Source: Coriobacteriia bacterium
Lineage (GTDB): Bacteria; Actinomycetota; Coriobacteriia; Anaerosomatales; Anaerosomataceae
DNA length: 13,371 nt
NCBI GenBank assembly: GCA_016938395.1
Contig: JAFGUS010000135.1
Location: 1-13,371 of the forward strand
Reading direction: 5' to 3'
The notes beneath the pieces are model-generated. The model made no database searches, was not told where the DNA came from, and saw only the letters and a list, made by a program, of their open reading frames with translations. The position numbers and the translations under genes were made by a program. Of this stretch, positions 5,229-12,919 are shown piece after piece. Position 1 is the first letter of the stretch. Each line of letters opens with the position of its first letter.

Positions 5229-6236
5229 TCAGTTGTCGCGCTGGATGAAGAAGTCCGCCATCGACAGCAGCAGATCGCGGGCCTTGCTCGCCGGAAGCGC
5301 GACTTCGAGCTCGGTCTTCGCGGTGAGCACGAGATCCCTGGCATACCCGCGCGCGAAGTCGATGCTCCCGCTCGCGTTCATGATCGCGACAGCCTCATCG
5401 AGCAGCGTCGCATCCTCGGTCCGCGCCGCGAGGATCTGAAGCAGCCGGTCGCGCTGAGCAGAGTGTTCGAGCGCATGCACCGCGGCAAGCGTGCGCTTGC
5501 CCTCGGTGACGTCGCTGCGGAAGTCCTTCTTGGTCGCCTCCCGGGTGCCCACGAGGTTCAGCACGTCGTCCTGGATTTGGAACGCCAGACCCGCCGCCAT
5601 GCCGAACGACCTGAGTGCGGTCACCTGTTCCTCGGTCCCGCCGCCGACGATCGCCCCGATGGCGAGCGGCACGGCGCCCGAGTAGAAGGCGGTCTTGTGG
5701 TTGGCCATCGTGAGGTAGTCGGCCACGGTGAGATCGAAGCGATCGTCACGTGCCCAGCCGATGTCGAGCGCCTGGCCCTCGATCGTGCGGGTGGTCATGT
5801 CGACGAGCTCCTTGAGGACCCGGAGCTTGATGGCATCGCCGAGGGTCGGGTCATTGACGACGGCGCCGGTCACGAGCGAGAGCGCCAGATCACCCGAGTT
5901 GATGGCCAGCGCGCCGCCCTCGACCACGTGCAGACACGGCTCGCCGCGCCGCGTGAGGGAGCTGTCCATGATGTCGTCGTGTATGAGCGCGGCCGTGTGG
6001 AAATGCTCGATGGCAGCCGCTGACGCCCACGCACGCTTCGGGTCCCCGCCCACCGCCTCGGCGGCAAGCAGACAGATGAGCGGACGGTGCCGCTTCCCGG
6101 CATTGCGCGTGTACTCCTTGAGCGGCCCGTATAGATACCGCTTCATGTCCTCGTGCGTGCCATTGCCGAAGAACTCGGCGAGATAGGCGTCGAACTTCTT
6201 GGCGTTGCGCTTGAGGTAGAGCTCGAAAGCCGTCAT
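5229..6236 (-). CDS. Trans-isoprenyl (polyprenyl/GGPP-type) diphosphate synthase
   Basis: A 335-aa all-alpha prenyltransferase that condenses isopentenyl diphosphate with an allylic diphosphate. The GKRHRP motif is at 47-52. The first aspartate-rich motif is DDIMD at 87-91, followed by RRGEPCLH. K181 lies in HKTAFYSGA. The second aspartate-rich motif is QIQDDVLN at 220-227, where the last Asp of DDxxD is Asn. The residues just before DDIMD are FHTAALIH; the small A-A pair suggests a medium to long chain product, but product length cannot be told from sequence alone. ATG at 6236 is preceded by GGGAGG. The gene has its own promoter, so it is a separate transcription unit. Possible roles are quinone side chains, undecaprenyl-like carriers or carotenoid precursors; the neighbours do not decide among them. 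Confidence 0.92.
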   Translation of the reverse strand: MTAFELYLKRNAKKFDAYLAEFFGNGTHEDMKRYLYGPLKEYTRNAGKRHRPLICLLAAEAVGGDPKRAWASAAAIEHFHTAALIHDDIMDSSLTRRGEPCLHVVEGGALAINSGDLALSLVTGAVVNDPTLGDAIKLRVLKELVDMTTRTIEGQALDIGWARDDRFDLTVADYLTMANHKTAFYSGAVPLAIGAIVGGGTEEQVTALRSFGMAAGLAFQIQDDVLNLVGTREATKKDFRSDVTEGKRTLAAVHALEHSAQRDRLLQILAARTEDATLLDEAVAIMNASGSIDFARGYARDLVLTAKTELEVALPASKARDLLLSMADFFIQRDN

Positions 6237-6275
6237 GACCCTCCCGACAGCCGTGGCTGGTCCACGGTCCACGAT

Positions 6276-6304
6276 AGTGTAGGGTCCCGCCCGCATCGGG
6301 GCAA
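6276..6304 (-). promoter_or_regulatory. Sigma70-type promoter of the prenyl synthase gene
   Basis: On the minus strand TTGCCC (6304-6299) and TACACT (6281-6276) are separated by exactly 17 bases. The start of transcription would be about 30 bases before the ATG at 6236. It lies in the 141-base gap after fetB and separates the two transcription units. Confidence 0.7.
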
Positions 6305-6377
6305 CCTGCGCGAGATGGCCCGCTACCCTGGGGATACGACGTCCGACGTACCAGTCCTCTTGCCCCGGCAACCTCTC

Positions 6378-7196
6378 TTAGGAGCTTATGCCGGCATCCT
6401 CACGGATACCCTTCTCGAGATACACGCCGTCTCTGCTGAAACGACGGTGGAACGTGAGCATCACCGCGGCCACCGACCCGATGGCGGTCGCTGCCGCGAC
6501 CATCAACATCACGACGATCTGGTACCCGGCCGCAGCGAGCGGATCGGCGCCGGCGAGGATCTGCCCGGTCATCATGCCGGGGATGAAGACGATCCCCGCC
6601 GCGGCCATCGAGTTGATCGTGGGGATCAGGGCCGCCGAGATGGCCTTGCGCACGCTCGGCGAGGCGGCCTCCCAGGGCGTCGCCCCCAGCGCCACGAGCG
6701 TGACGAGCTCCTCCGCACGCCCGTCGAGATCAGCGAAGACGCGCTCCAGTGCGAGCGCGATGCCGGTCATCGAGTTACCGAGCACCATGCCGGCGAGCGG
6801 GATGACGTACTGTGCTCGGTACCACGGCTCCACCTGCACGACGAGTCCGGTCACAGCGAACGTCACGATGAACCCGGTAAGCGCCATCGACACCACGGAG
6901 CTGCCGAACACCCCGGGTGGCGCGTCGGGGGCGCGCTTGACGATGGTGCGCGCCGCCGCCAGGACCATCAGGAACATCATGCCGAGCACGAGCCAGGGGC
7001 TGTCGACGCCGAACACCCACCTGAGTGTCAGTCCGAGGATGAACAGCTGCAGGTACGTTCGCACCGTAGCGATCGCAAGGTCCTTCTCGATGCCAAGCGA
7101 GAGCCGGATCGAGATGATCCCCACAAGCACGATGAATCCCGCCGCGAGCACGAGCTGCGGCAGACCGATCTCCACGACGCCCGCGGTCTCAGTCAC
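6378..7196 (-). CDS. fetB: FetB-like ABC transporter permease (UPF0014 / YbbM family)
   Basis: A 272-aa polytopic membrane protein with about seven hydrophobic segments (first VLAAGFIVLVGIISIRLSL). It has the family's conserved middle region: PLAGMVLGNSMTGIALALERV, then TLVALGATPWEAA and ALIPTINSMAAAGIVFIPGMMTGQILAGADPL. This pattern is that of FetB/YbbM, the permease of an iron (Fe2+) exporter in E. coli, where it gives resistance to oxidative stress. The substrate here is inferred from the family only. The start is GTG at 7196, overlapping the ATPase stop by 8 bp, which indicates translational coupling. It ends the operon. Confidence 0.88.
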   Translation of the reverse strand: MTETAGVVEIGLPQLVLAAGFIVLVGIISIRLSLGIEKDLAIATVRTYLQLFILGLTLRWVFGVDSPWLVLGMMFLMVLAAARTIVKRAPDAPPGVFGSSVVSMALTGFIVTFAVTGLVVQVEPWYRAQYVIPLAGMVLGNSMTGIALALERVFADLDGRAEELVTLVALGATPWEAASPSVRKAISAALIPTINSMAAAGIVFIPGMMTGQILAGADPLAAAGYQIVVMLMVAAATAIGSVAAVMLTFHRRFSRDGVYLEKGIREDAGISS

Positions 7197-7866
7197 TGTC
7201 GCCCACCCCGTGGAGTCGTCCCGCCGCCAGACGCAACCTGCGCGCGTGGATCCCGTCCGGCCGCTGGTGCCGTACCCGAAGCACGGCACCGTCCTTTGCG
7301 AACTGCGCGGTGAGCGCCGCCACCTGCGCCGCCGAATCGATATCGAGAGCGGCATCGGGCTCGTCGAGCAGAAGCACGTCGGGCGCGGTCAGCACCACCC
7401 GCAGCAGCGCGACGCGCGCAGCCTGCCCGACCGAGAGCTTCACCGCCTCCCGATCGAGAGCCACGTCGACCAGCCCGACACGATCGAGGGCAGCACGGAG
7501 CTCGTCATCGCCCGGCGGATGGCCTTCGGCCCGGATCTTGAGCACCCAGGGGGCGAGAAGGTTGCGCCGCACGTCTCCCTCGAGCATGACAGGCCGCTGA
7601 GGCACCAGCGCGACACGCATGCGCCACTCACGGGCCCCGATCTCGCTGGCGGGCCGCCCATCGAGGATCAGCTCACCGGCCGCACCCGGCTGCATACGCG
7701 AGAGCGTCCGGAGCAGCGTGGACTTCCCGGCGCCAGACGGACCCGAGACGTCCACGACCTCACCCCGGTGAAGCGTGATGCTTGCGCCGTCGAGCACGGC
7801 GAGCGGGCCGGTGTCACCGTTGCGCACGAAGCACAGATCGTGCGCCTCGAGCAGGGCGCTGTTCAC
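7189..7866 (-). CDS. fetA: FetA-like ABC transporter ATP-binding protein
   Basis: A 225-aa nucleotide-binding domain. Walker A is GPSGAGKST at 42-50, the Q-loop is VPQRPVMLEG (Q90), Walker B is VLLLDEPDAALD at 164-175 with catalytic E169, and the H-loop His is H200. The signature motif reads LSVGQ (144-148) instead of LSGGQ, and the usual T/S-H-D around the H-loop reads VRHQR. Both are departures that could slow ATP hydrolysis, or simply be lineage-specific. The start is GTG at 7866, overlapping the nitroreductase stop in GTGA (4 bp). The longer upstream frame lies inside the nitroreductase gene and is ignored. Its partner is the UPF0014 permease encoded next. Confidence 0.88.
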   Translation of the reverse strand: MNSALLEAHDLCFVRNGDTGPLAVLDGASITLHRGEVVDVSGPSGAGKSTLLRTLSRMQPGAAGELILDGRPASEIGAREWRMRVALVPQRPVMLEGDVRRNLLAPWVLKIRAEGHPPGDDELRAALDRVGLVDVALDREAVKLSVGQAARVALLRVVLTAPDVLLLDEPDAALDIDSAAQVAALTAQFAKDGAVLRVRHQRPDGIHARRLRLAAGRLHGVGDSD

Positions 7867-8372
7867 CAGCGGTCCCGGTGCACCCGATCGGCATCGTAGC
7901 GATCGGCCGAGGGCTTGACCTCGGCAGGATGCCCCACCGCGAGCACGCACAGAGGCTCCACGCCCTCGGGCAGACCGAGCACGGACCGCAGGGGCTCCAC
8001 ACGCTCCATCTTGGGCCAGAACCCGAGCCACACCGCACCGAGGCCGAGCGCATGGATCGCCAGCAGCGCATTCTGGACGGCTGCCGCTGAGTCCTGCTGC
8101 CACATCGTGGGATGGCGAAGATCGCGAGTATCCGCACACACAGCTATTCCGAGTGGCGCCTTGAGCAGCATCGAGCCGTACGGGGTGGTCTCGGCCCACT
8201 TGGCCAGGCGCTCCCGGTCGGTCGCCACCACGAAGCGCCATGGTTGCTGGTTGCCCGCCGACGGCGCCGCCATCGCGGCATGCAGGATGGTCTGGAGGTC
8301 GGTCTCCGCTACCGGCTCCTCGGTGTACGCACGGATCGAACGCCGCGTAAGAATCGCTTCGATGGCGTCCAC
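7863..8372 (-). CDS. Nitroreductase family FMN enzyme
   Basis: A 169-aa protein of the NAD(P)H-dependent nitroreductase superfamily. It has the N-terminal FMN-phosphate motif RRSIRAY (10-16), the APSAGNQQPWRFVV segment (36-49) and the C-terminal GLGAVWLGFWP region followed by LAVGHPAE. It is at the short end of the family. Typical reactions are reduction of nitro groups, quinones or flavins; the substrate is unknown here. The start is GTG at 8372, with AGGAGG 6 bases upstream, in preference to an ATG at 8411 that lies inside the preceding gene. It sits 1 base after the stop of the small Cys protein and overlaps the ABC ATPase by 4 bp, so it is part of a four-gene operon. Confidence 0.92.
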   Translation of the reverse strand: MDAIEAILTRRSIRAYTEEPVAETDLQTILHAAMAAPSAGNQQPWRFVVATDRERLAKWAETTPYGSMLLKAPLGIAVCADTRDLRHPTMWQQDSAAAVQNALLAIHALGLGAVWLGFWPKMERVEPLRSVLGLPEGVEPLCVLAVGHPAEVKPSADRYDADRVHRDRW

Positions 8373-8373
8373 G

Positions 8374-8616
8374 TCAGTCCTCCTCGAGTTGCCTCTGACG
8401 TTCGATTCCAAGTACGCGCTCGAGGTCGGCGCGCTCCTTCAGGCTGAGCAGCCACTCGGCGAGCTCCTTGCCCGGCTGGCCGAGCAGCCCGAAGTACTCC
8501 ACGGCACACCGGGGGGCCGCATGCTCGGGACCGACCTGATCCCAGAAGATGCAGGTGTCCTCGTCGCACTCCAGCCCGAGGTCGCGGACTGTACGCCTGA
8601 GCTCGCACTCCTTCAT
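8374..8616 (-). CDS. Small cysteine-containing protein of unknown function
   Basis: An 80-aa acidic soluble protein starting MKECELRRTVRDLGLECDEDTCIFWDQVG. Four cysteines (C4, C17, C22, C37) and H32 lie in the first half and could bind a metal or iron-sulfur cluster. The second half is a predicted charged helical region (PGKELAEWLLSLKERADLERVLGIER). I do not recognise the family. The ATG at 8616 has GGGAG 7 bases upstream. An upstream extension in the same frame would run into the tRNA-Sec gene and is rejected. It is the first gene after selC and is followed, with a 1-base gap, by the nitroreductase, which suggests a joint role. Confidence 0.82.
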   Translation of the reverse strand: MKECELRRTVRDLGLECDEDTCIFWDQVGPEHAAPRCAVEYFGLLGQPGKELAEWLLSLKERADLERVLGIERQRQLEED

Positions 8617-8679
8617 CGACGACTCCCGTGGTGATCTGTGAAGGTCAGGAGGGCCTGCGAGGGCCCCGTCGGTTGTGTA

Positions 8680-8776
8680 TGGCGGAGCCGTGTGCGAATC
8701 GAACACACCCGGGAGGCTCTTCACCCCCCACTACGGTTTTGAAGACCGCGCCCGGCACCAGCCGAGATCCGGCTCC
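8680..8776 (-). tRNA. selC: tRNA-Sec (anticodon UCA)
   Basis: A 97-base gene including an encoded CCA. The acceptor stem pairs GGAGCCG with CGGCTCC, and an eighth position is G opposite A, followed by discriminator G and CCA. The D arm has a 6-bp stem (CTCGGC/GCCGGG) with a 4-base TGGT loop, diagnostic of selenocysteine tRNA. The anticodon loop is CTTCAAA, so the anticodon is UCA, reading UGA. The long variable arm pairs GGGGGG with CCTCCC. The T arm is GTGTG-TTCGATT-CGCAC. The gene lies 89 bases downstream of selB on the same strand. SelA converts its charged serine to selenocysteine. Confidence 0.96.
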
Positions 8777-8783
8777 GTGGCAC

Positions 8784-8789
8784 AGGATA
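8784..8789 (-). promoter_or_regulatory. Possible -10 element of selC
   Basis: TATCCT on the minus strand ends 7 bases before the mature 5' end of the tRNA. No clear -35 is present. If it is used, the tRNA would need little or no 5' processing. Alternatively selC is processed from the selAB transcript. Confidence 0.3.
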
Positions 8790-8814
8790 GCGGTTTATGG
8801 CCGACCGTACCACG

Positions 8815-8837
8815 GCCGGGCGCGTTCGACGCCCGGC
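8815..8837 (-). terminator. Strong GC hairpin between selB and selC
   Basis: An 8-bp perfect stem (GCCGGGCG/CGCCCGGC at 8815-8822 and 8830-8837) with a 7-base loop lies 29-51 bases after the selB stop. No U-run follows, so it is either an attenuating hairpin or a processing signal rather than a classical intrinsic terminator. Confidence 0.45.
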
Positions 8838-8865
8838 GGGCCGGCCGTACCCCGTCCGTCAGGCC

Positions 8866-10767
8866 CTACCCGCGCGGGCCGAGCACGCGGATGTCCCCGT
8901 CGCGCTTCGTGACGCCCTGTTGGTCGAAGTACTCCAGGAGCGGAAGGATGAACTTGCGGCTCGACCCCACGAGGTCACGCGCGTCCTTGGCGAGGATCGT
9001 GCCGTGTTCCCTCAGGTGCGCCACGATCTTCGCCCGCGCCGCCTCGACGGCCTCCGCATCGAAGTGCAGGTCGGGGCTGAGCCTGAGCAGCTTCCCCTCG
9101 GCGGCAAGACGACCGAGGACCTTGCGCGCAAGGCCGGGGTCGACCCCCGCTTCCGCAGCGAGTCCTGCCGTCGCAAGCGGCGCGAGGCCCTGCGCCCTGA
9201 GCAGGGCTGCCAGCTTATCGGCGGCTTCACCTTCAGCGGCAAGCGCTGTCGACGCAGCCCGAGGATGACGCGCCTCACCGCCGGCCAGCACGATCGATCC
9301 GCGGGCAGCGGCGATTTCCAGCAGCGCGTCGAAGACCTTGGGCTCGAGGCGGCGGTCCACCCGGTCGCGGAGCGCGCCGACGGCAAGCCCCGTCGCACGA
9401 GCGTCAGCGTCGTGATACGCGAGCAGCTCCCGCTCGGCGGCTTCGAGCAGGGCGTCCTGCGCCTCGGCGGTGGCGAAGTAGGTCTCGCCTCCTGCTTTGA
9501 GTCGTTCGAGGGAGGCGCGGTTGAGGTCGTCGGCCACCTGCGGGCGTGGCACGCCGAGCGCAGCGGCCACCTGGGCGGAGGTCATCGGGATCGCGCGGCT
9601 GGCAAGCAGGCCGAGTGCCGCGCCCGAAAGGTCGTGGGCGAGAAGCGCGTCGAGCAGCTCGCGCTCGTGGGGTTTGAGACGCGTGCGACGTGGCGGCAGC
9701 ACGTCGAGCACGGTACCGCCCCCGATCGTCCACATCGGCGAGTACGAGCGGATGATGAAGCGGTCGTCGTACCGGGGTGAAAGCGGCTCCTCCAGGCGCA
9801 GTTGCGCGAGGCCGCTCTGCCCCGGTTGCAGCGTCTCGGCGTCCATGAGCAACACCCGGCCGAGCACCTCGCGCGTGCCGTGGTGCACGTGCACGCGAGC
9901 GCCGCTCTCAAACGGCTTCTCTTCGCTCGCGAGATACGTGACTCGTGCGTCGAAGCGGTCGGTGACGGTGAGCGTTCCCGGCTCGGCCACGATGTCCCCG
10001 CGTGAGATCTCGCCGGTGTCGAGGCCGGCGATGTTGAGCGCCACCCGGTTGCCCGCGACCGCTTTGTCGGCCTGCGCGCCGTGCATCTGCACCGAGCGGA
10101 TGCGGCCACGCCTGCCCGAGGGCATGAGTTCGACCTGGTCATCGCGCTTGGCCACACCGCTCCAGAGCGTGCCGGTGACGACCGTTCCCGCACCGGCGAT
10201 CGTGAACACGCGATCCACCGGGAGGCGGAGCGGAAGGTTCGAATGCCGCGCCTCGGCCTCGGCGGCGACTTCGTCGATGGTCGCAAGCAGCTCGGGGATG
10301 CCCGCGCCGCTGCGAGCACTCACCGGCACGATCGGCGCGCCTTCGATCGACGTGCCCGTGATGAGTGCGCGTACCTCCTCGGCGACGAGCTCCACCCAGT
10401 CGGCGTCAGCCAGATCGGCCTTGGTGATGGCGACGACACCCCGCGGGATGCCGAGCAGGTCGATGATCGCGAGGTGCTCGCGTGTCTGCGGCATCACCCC
10501 GTCGTCAGCGGCGACCACGAGCATCACCACGTCGATGCCGGTGGCGCCAGCCACCATCTGGCGCACGAACCGCTCGTGGCCGGGGACGTCGACGACCCCC
10601 ATCGTGCGGCCGCTCGGCAGCGTCAGCTGCGCGAACCCGAGCTCGATGGTGATACCGCGCTCCTTCTCCTCGGCCAGGCGGTCAGGATCGACTCCCGTGA
10701 TCGCTTTGACGAGCGTCGACTTGCCGTGATCGATGTGCCCGGCGGTGCCGAGGACGAGAGATGGCAC
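8866..10767 (-). CDS. selB: Selenocysteine-specific elongation factor SelB
   Basis: A 633-aa translational GTPase that delivers selenocysteyl-tRNA to UGA codons marked by a SECIS hairpin. G-domain motifs: G1 [12 protein letters not shown] (7-18), G2 RGITIELG (37-44), G3 DVPGHERF (60-67), G4 TKAD (115-118), G5 SARSGAG (150-156). Beta-barrel domains II and III follow. The C-terminal 250 residues have the repeated winged-helix domains that bind the SECIS RNA (for example [38 protein letters not shown] and [29 protein letters not shown]). The length matches known SelB proteins (about 610-640). The start is GTG at 10767, 4 bases after the selA stop, with GGGAGG upstream inside selA. The longer frame to 10806 overlaps selA and is rejected. 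Confidence 0.97.
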   Translation of the reverse strand: MPSLVLGTAGHIDHGKSTLVKAITGVDPDRLAEEKERGITIELGFAQLTLPSGRTMGVVDVPGHERFVRQMVAGATGIDVVMLVVAADDGVMPQTREHLAIIDLLGIPRGVVAITKADLADADWVELVAEEVRALITGTSIEGAPIVPVSARSGAGIPELLATIDEVAAEAEARHSNLPLRLPVDRVFTIAGAGTVVTGTLWSGVAKRDDQVELMPSGRRGRIRSVQMHGAQADKAVAGNRVALNIAGLDTGEISRGDIVAEPGTLTVTDRFDARVTYLASEEKPFESGARVHVHHGTREVLGRVLLMDAETLQPGQSGLAQLRLEEPLSPRYDDRFIIRSYSPMWTIGGGTVLDVLPPRRTRLKPHERELLDALLAHDLSGAALGLLASRAIPMTSAQVAAALGVPRPQVADDLNRASLERLKAGGETYFATAEAQDALLEAAERELLAYHDADARATGLAVGALRDRVDRRLEPKVFDALLEIAAARGSIVLAGGEARHPRAASTALAAEGEAADKLAALLRAQGLAPLATAGLAAEAGVDPGLARKVLGRLAAEGKLLRLSPDLHFDAEAVEAARAKIVAHLREHGTILAKDARDLVGSSRKFILPLLEYFDQQGVTKRDGDIRVLGPRG

Positions 10768-10771
10768 GGTG

Positions 10772-12169
10772 CTACACCTCCCGTGCGGCGAGGAGCAGCG
10801 CCGCAACGACCTCGGGCTCCTCGTCGGCGCGCAGCGTCCGGGGATCGAGCAGCACGCGACCGTCTTTGATGCGCGCGATCACGGCCGGTTCGCCGAGCCG
10901 GAGACGCTCCTCCAGCGCGGCGGCGCTCGAGGACTTCGGCTCGAGTGCCACCACCGTGGTGGGGATGTCCTTCATCGGCAGCGCACCACCACCGGCGCGC
11001 GAGACGTCGGGCTGGACGGTGACCGCGTAGCTCTCGCCACACGCGTCGCTGATGGCGGCGGCGAGCGCGACGGCTCGTGCTGAGATCTCGTCGGACTTCA
11101 TCGTGAGCATGCGCAGCGTGGGCACCTCGGCGAAGAGCCGTTCCTCGTCCAGGTACAGCCGCAGCGTGACCTCGAGCGCGGCGAGCGTCATCTTGTCCAG
11201 CCGCACCGCACGCGCGAGCGGATGCTTCTTGAGTTTCGCGATGACCTCACGTTTGCCGGCGAGGATGCCCGCCTGCGGGCCACCGAGCAGCTTGTCGCCG
11301 CTCGCGGACACGAGATCCGCTCCCGCAGCCACGGCTGCACCGATCGTCGGCTCGCCGGGCAGACCGAAGCGAGCGAGATCGATGAGCACGCCGGAGCCCT
11401 GGTCCTCGAAGACGGGGATGCCCTGCTTTGCGCCGAGCGCTATGAGATCCTCAAGCGAGACCTCCTCGGTGAACCCGACGACCCGGTAGTTGCTCGTGTG
11501 CACCTTGAGCATGAGCCCGGTGCGGGGCGTGATGGCGTTCTCGTAGTCGCGCAGGTGCGTCTTGTTGGTGGTGCCCACCTCCACCATCTTGGCGCCGCTC
11601 TCGCGCATGATGTCGGGGATACGGAAGCTGCCGCCTATCTCCACGAGCTGACCGCGGCTCACGATCGCTTCCTTGCGCCGCGCGAGCGCGGCCAGGCCGA
11701 GGAGCACCGCCGAGGCGTTGTTGTTGACCGCCATCGCGGCCTCCGCGCCGGTGAGGCGACAGATGAGCTCCTCCACGTGCACGTGACGGCTGCCGCGCTC
11801 CCCGCTCGGTACGTCGTACTCGAGCGTGGAGTACCCACGTGCCACCTCGGCCACGGCCTCGATCGCGGTCTCCGCGAGCGGCGACCGTCCGAGGTTGGTG
11901 TGCACGACGATTCCGGTGGCGTTGATGACGCGCCGAAGCGATCGGCGGGCCGCGAGCGCGATTCGAGCGGCCGCGTCGACGGCGATGTCGTCGGCCGAGA
12001 CCACGGCGAGCTCGCCCGCTCGGATGGCGACGCGCGTGGAGTCGAGCGCCTCGCGGAGCGCCTCCAGCGTGAGGGTCCGCCCGTGGGCGGCATCGAGCGC
12101 GGCAACGTCCTCGCGCTTGAGGAGTTCGTCGACCTTCGGCAGTGTGCGGAGCAAGGTGTTGGTATCCAT
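10772..12169 (-). CDS. selA: L-seryl-tRNA(Sec) selenium transferase SelA
   Basis: A 465-aa PLP enzyme that converts seryl-tRNA-Sec to selenocysteyl-tRNA-Sec using selenophosphate. The PLP lysine is K293 in SASGDKLLGGPQAG. Other family landmarks are RRVINATGIVVHTNLGRSPL, the GYSTLEYDVPSGERGSRHVH segment, MAVNNNASAVLL, VEVGTTNKTHLRDYENAI and KVHTSNYRVVGFTEEV. The length is close to E. coli SelA (463). ATG at 12169 is chosen because a TAGAAT box ends 7 bases before it, placing the predicted transcript start on the ATG itself, while no ribosome binding site is seen; an ATG at 12178 would overlap that box. It heads the selA-selB-selC block. Confidence 0.96.
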   Translation of the reverse strand: MDTNTLLRTLPKVDELLKREDVAALDAAHGRTLTLEALREALDSTRVAIRAGELAVVSADDIAVDAAARIALAARRSLRRVINATGIVVHTNLGRSPLAETAIEAVAEVARGYSTLEYDVPSGERGSRHVHVEELICRLTGAEAAMAVNNNASAVLLGLAALARRKEAIVSRGQLVEIGGSFRIPDIMRESGAKMVEVGTTNKTHLRDYENAITPRTGLMLKVHTSNYRVVGFTEEVSLEDLIALGAKQGIPVFEDQGSGVLIDLARFGLPGEPTIGAAVAAGADLVSASGDKLLGGPQAGILAGKREVIAKLKKHPLARAVRLDKMTLAALEVTLRLYLDEERLFAEVPTLRMLTMKSDEISARAVALAAAISDACGESYAVTVQPDVSRAGGGALPMKDIPTTVVALEPKSSSAAALEERLRLGEPAVIARIKDGRVLLDPRTLRADEEPEVVAALLLAAREV

Positions 12170-12176
12170 GCGTGCC

Positions 12177-12182
12177 ATTCTA
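12177..12182 (-). promoter_or_regulatory. selA: -10 element of a probable leaderless selA transcript
   Basis: TAGAAT on the minus strand is separated from the selA ATG (12169) by 7 bases, so transcription would start at the A of the ATG. There is no ribosome binding site, which fits leaderless translation as is common in actinobacteria. The -35 is not clear. Confidence 0.5.
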
Positions 12183-12204
12183 GCGGTTCGTCGCAACGCT
12201 GCCC

Positions 12205-12210
12205 TACACT
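12205..12210 (+). promoter_or_regulatory. Possible -10 element of the zinc-ribbon gene
   Basis: TACACT lies 38 bases before the ATG at 12248, in the short divergent gap facing selA. No good -35 is visible, and a -35 at the usual distance would overlap the selA -10 region. Confidence 0.4.
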
Positions 12211-12247
12211 CATCACAGCGCGTGATGGGGACGACATGAGGAGAGCC

Positions 12248-12919
12248 ATGGGAACGGGCCGGGGGCAGTTCTGCACATCGTGCGGTTCAACGTTCACAGG
12301 AGGCGAATCCTACTGCACGAAGTGCGGGGCGCCGCGGGAGCCGACGCCCGGCGCCTCCGCCCCCGTACCCACCCTCACGCAGCAGGCAGGACACGCCGCG
12401 CAGAACGCGCGCCAGACGTACGGGGCCGTCGCGCAGGTGGCAGGTGTAGCTGGCATGGCGGCCGGACTCCCCTGGCAGACAATCGTCGCGGGTGAGACAC
12501 CAGACCTGCGAGCGATGTTCTCTCGAGTGGCGATGCCCGGTGCACGTACGCTCGTGCAGCGCTCGCTCAAGAAGCCCGGCCTCGCTATGGCGGTCACCAC
12601 CGCGCTCGACCTCCTCGTCGCCGGCCTCTCCGGCGGAAGCGGCGCGCTCGTCGGCGCCCTCCCCCGCGTGCTGGCAGGCGGGACGACGGCGTTCCTCTCG
12701 CTCATCACCGGCTCGAGGGGCGGAGCGCTCCGCAGCGTCACCGGCTTCGTCTCGCTCGGCACGGCGCTCGTGCAGGTGGTATCGCTCGGCCTCACGCTCA
12801 TCGGGGGCGTGCGCAGCGGGATGCCAGCCCTCTCGATGCTCTCGATGGCGGTCGCCATGGCCTCGGCGCTCACGATGGCCATCAAGACGGCCTCGGTGGC
12901 CCTGAGGAGGCGGTCCTAG
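12248..12919 (+). CDS. Zinc-ribbon membrane protein of unknown function
   Basis: A 223-aa protein. It starts with a zinc ribbon with four Cys ligands (C9-x2-C12 and C23-x2-C26, FCTSCG...YCTKCG). A Pro/Ala linker and a weakly hydrophobic Ala/Gly segment (QTYGAVAQVAGVAGMAAGLPWQTIVAG) follow. The C-terminal half is strongly hydrophobic, with three or so likely membrane helices (about 105-140, 150-177 and 185-212). The architecture, a cytoplasmic zinc ribbon plus membrane segments, is common and gives no precise function. ATG at 12248 is chosen over 12236 because GAGGAG lies 5-10 bases upstream. The stop is followed at once by the next gene, so the two are co-transcribed. Confidence 0.87.
   Translation: MGTGRGQFCTSCGSTFTGGESYCTKCGAPREPTPGASAPVPTLTQQAGHAAQNARQTYGAVAQVAGVAGMAAGLPWQTIVAGETPDLRAMFSRVAMPGARTLVQRSLKKPGLAMAVTTALDLLVAGLSGGSGALVGALPRVLAGGTTAFLSLITGSRGGALRSVTGFVSLGTALVQVVSLGLTLIGGVRSGMPALSMLSMAVAMASALTMAIKTASVALRRRS

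Noticed and set aside
4063..5439. A 458-codon plus-strand open frame opposite fprA
   Set aside because: It is antisense to fprA, whose ligands and ribosome binding site are clear. Its His/Arg-rich translation is typical of a shadow frame in GC-rich DNA.
7867..8241. N-terminal extension of the ABC ATPase frame
   Set aside because: It lies inside the nitroreductase gene; the coupled GTG at 7866 begins the homologous part.
8617..8724. N-terminal extension of the small Cys protein
   Set aside because: It would start inside tRNA-Sec; the ATG at 8616 has its own ribosome binding site.
5228..8865. Classical intrinsic terminators with U-runs
   Set aside because: GC-rich hairpins occur, but none is followed by a clear U-run on the coding strand.
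8374..12169. A selenoprotein with in-frame TGA near selABC
   Set aside because: Every TGA used as a stop here fits the expected protein end or an overlap with the next gene; none has a conserved continuation.
11222..12247. Plus-strand extension of the zinc-ribbon gene upstream through selA
   Set aside because: The extension is the antisense of selA; the real start at 12248 has a ribosome binding site and follows a short divergent gap.
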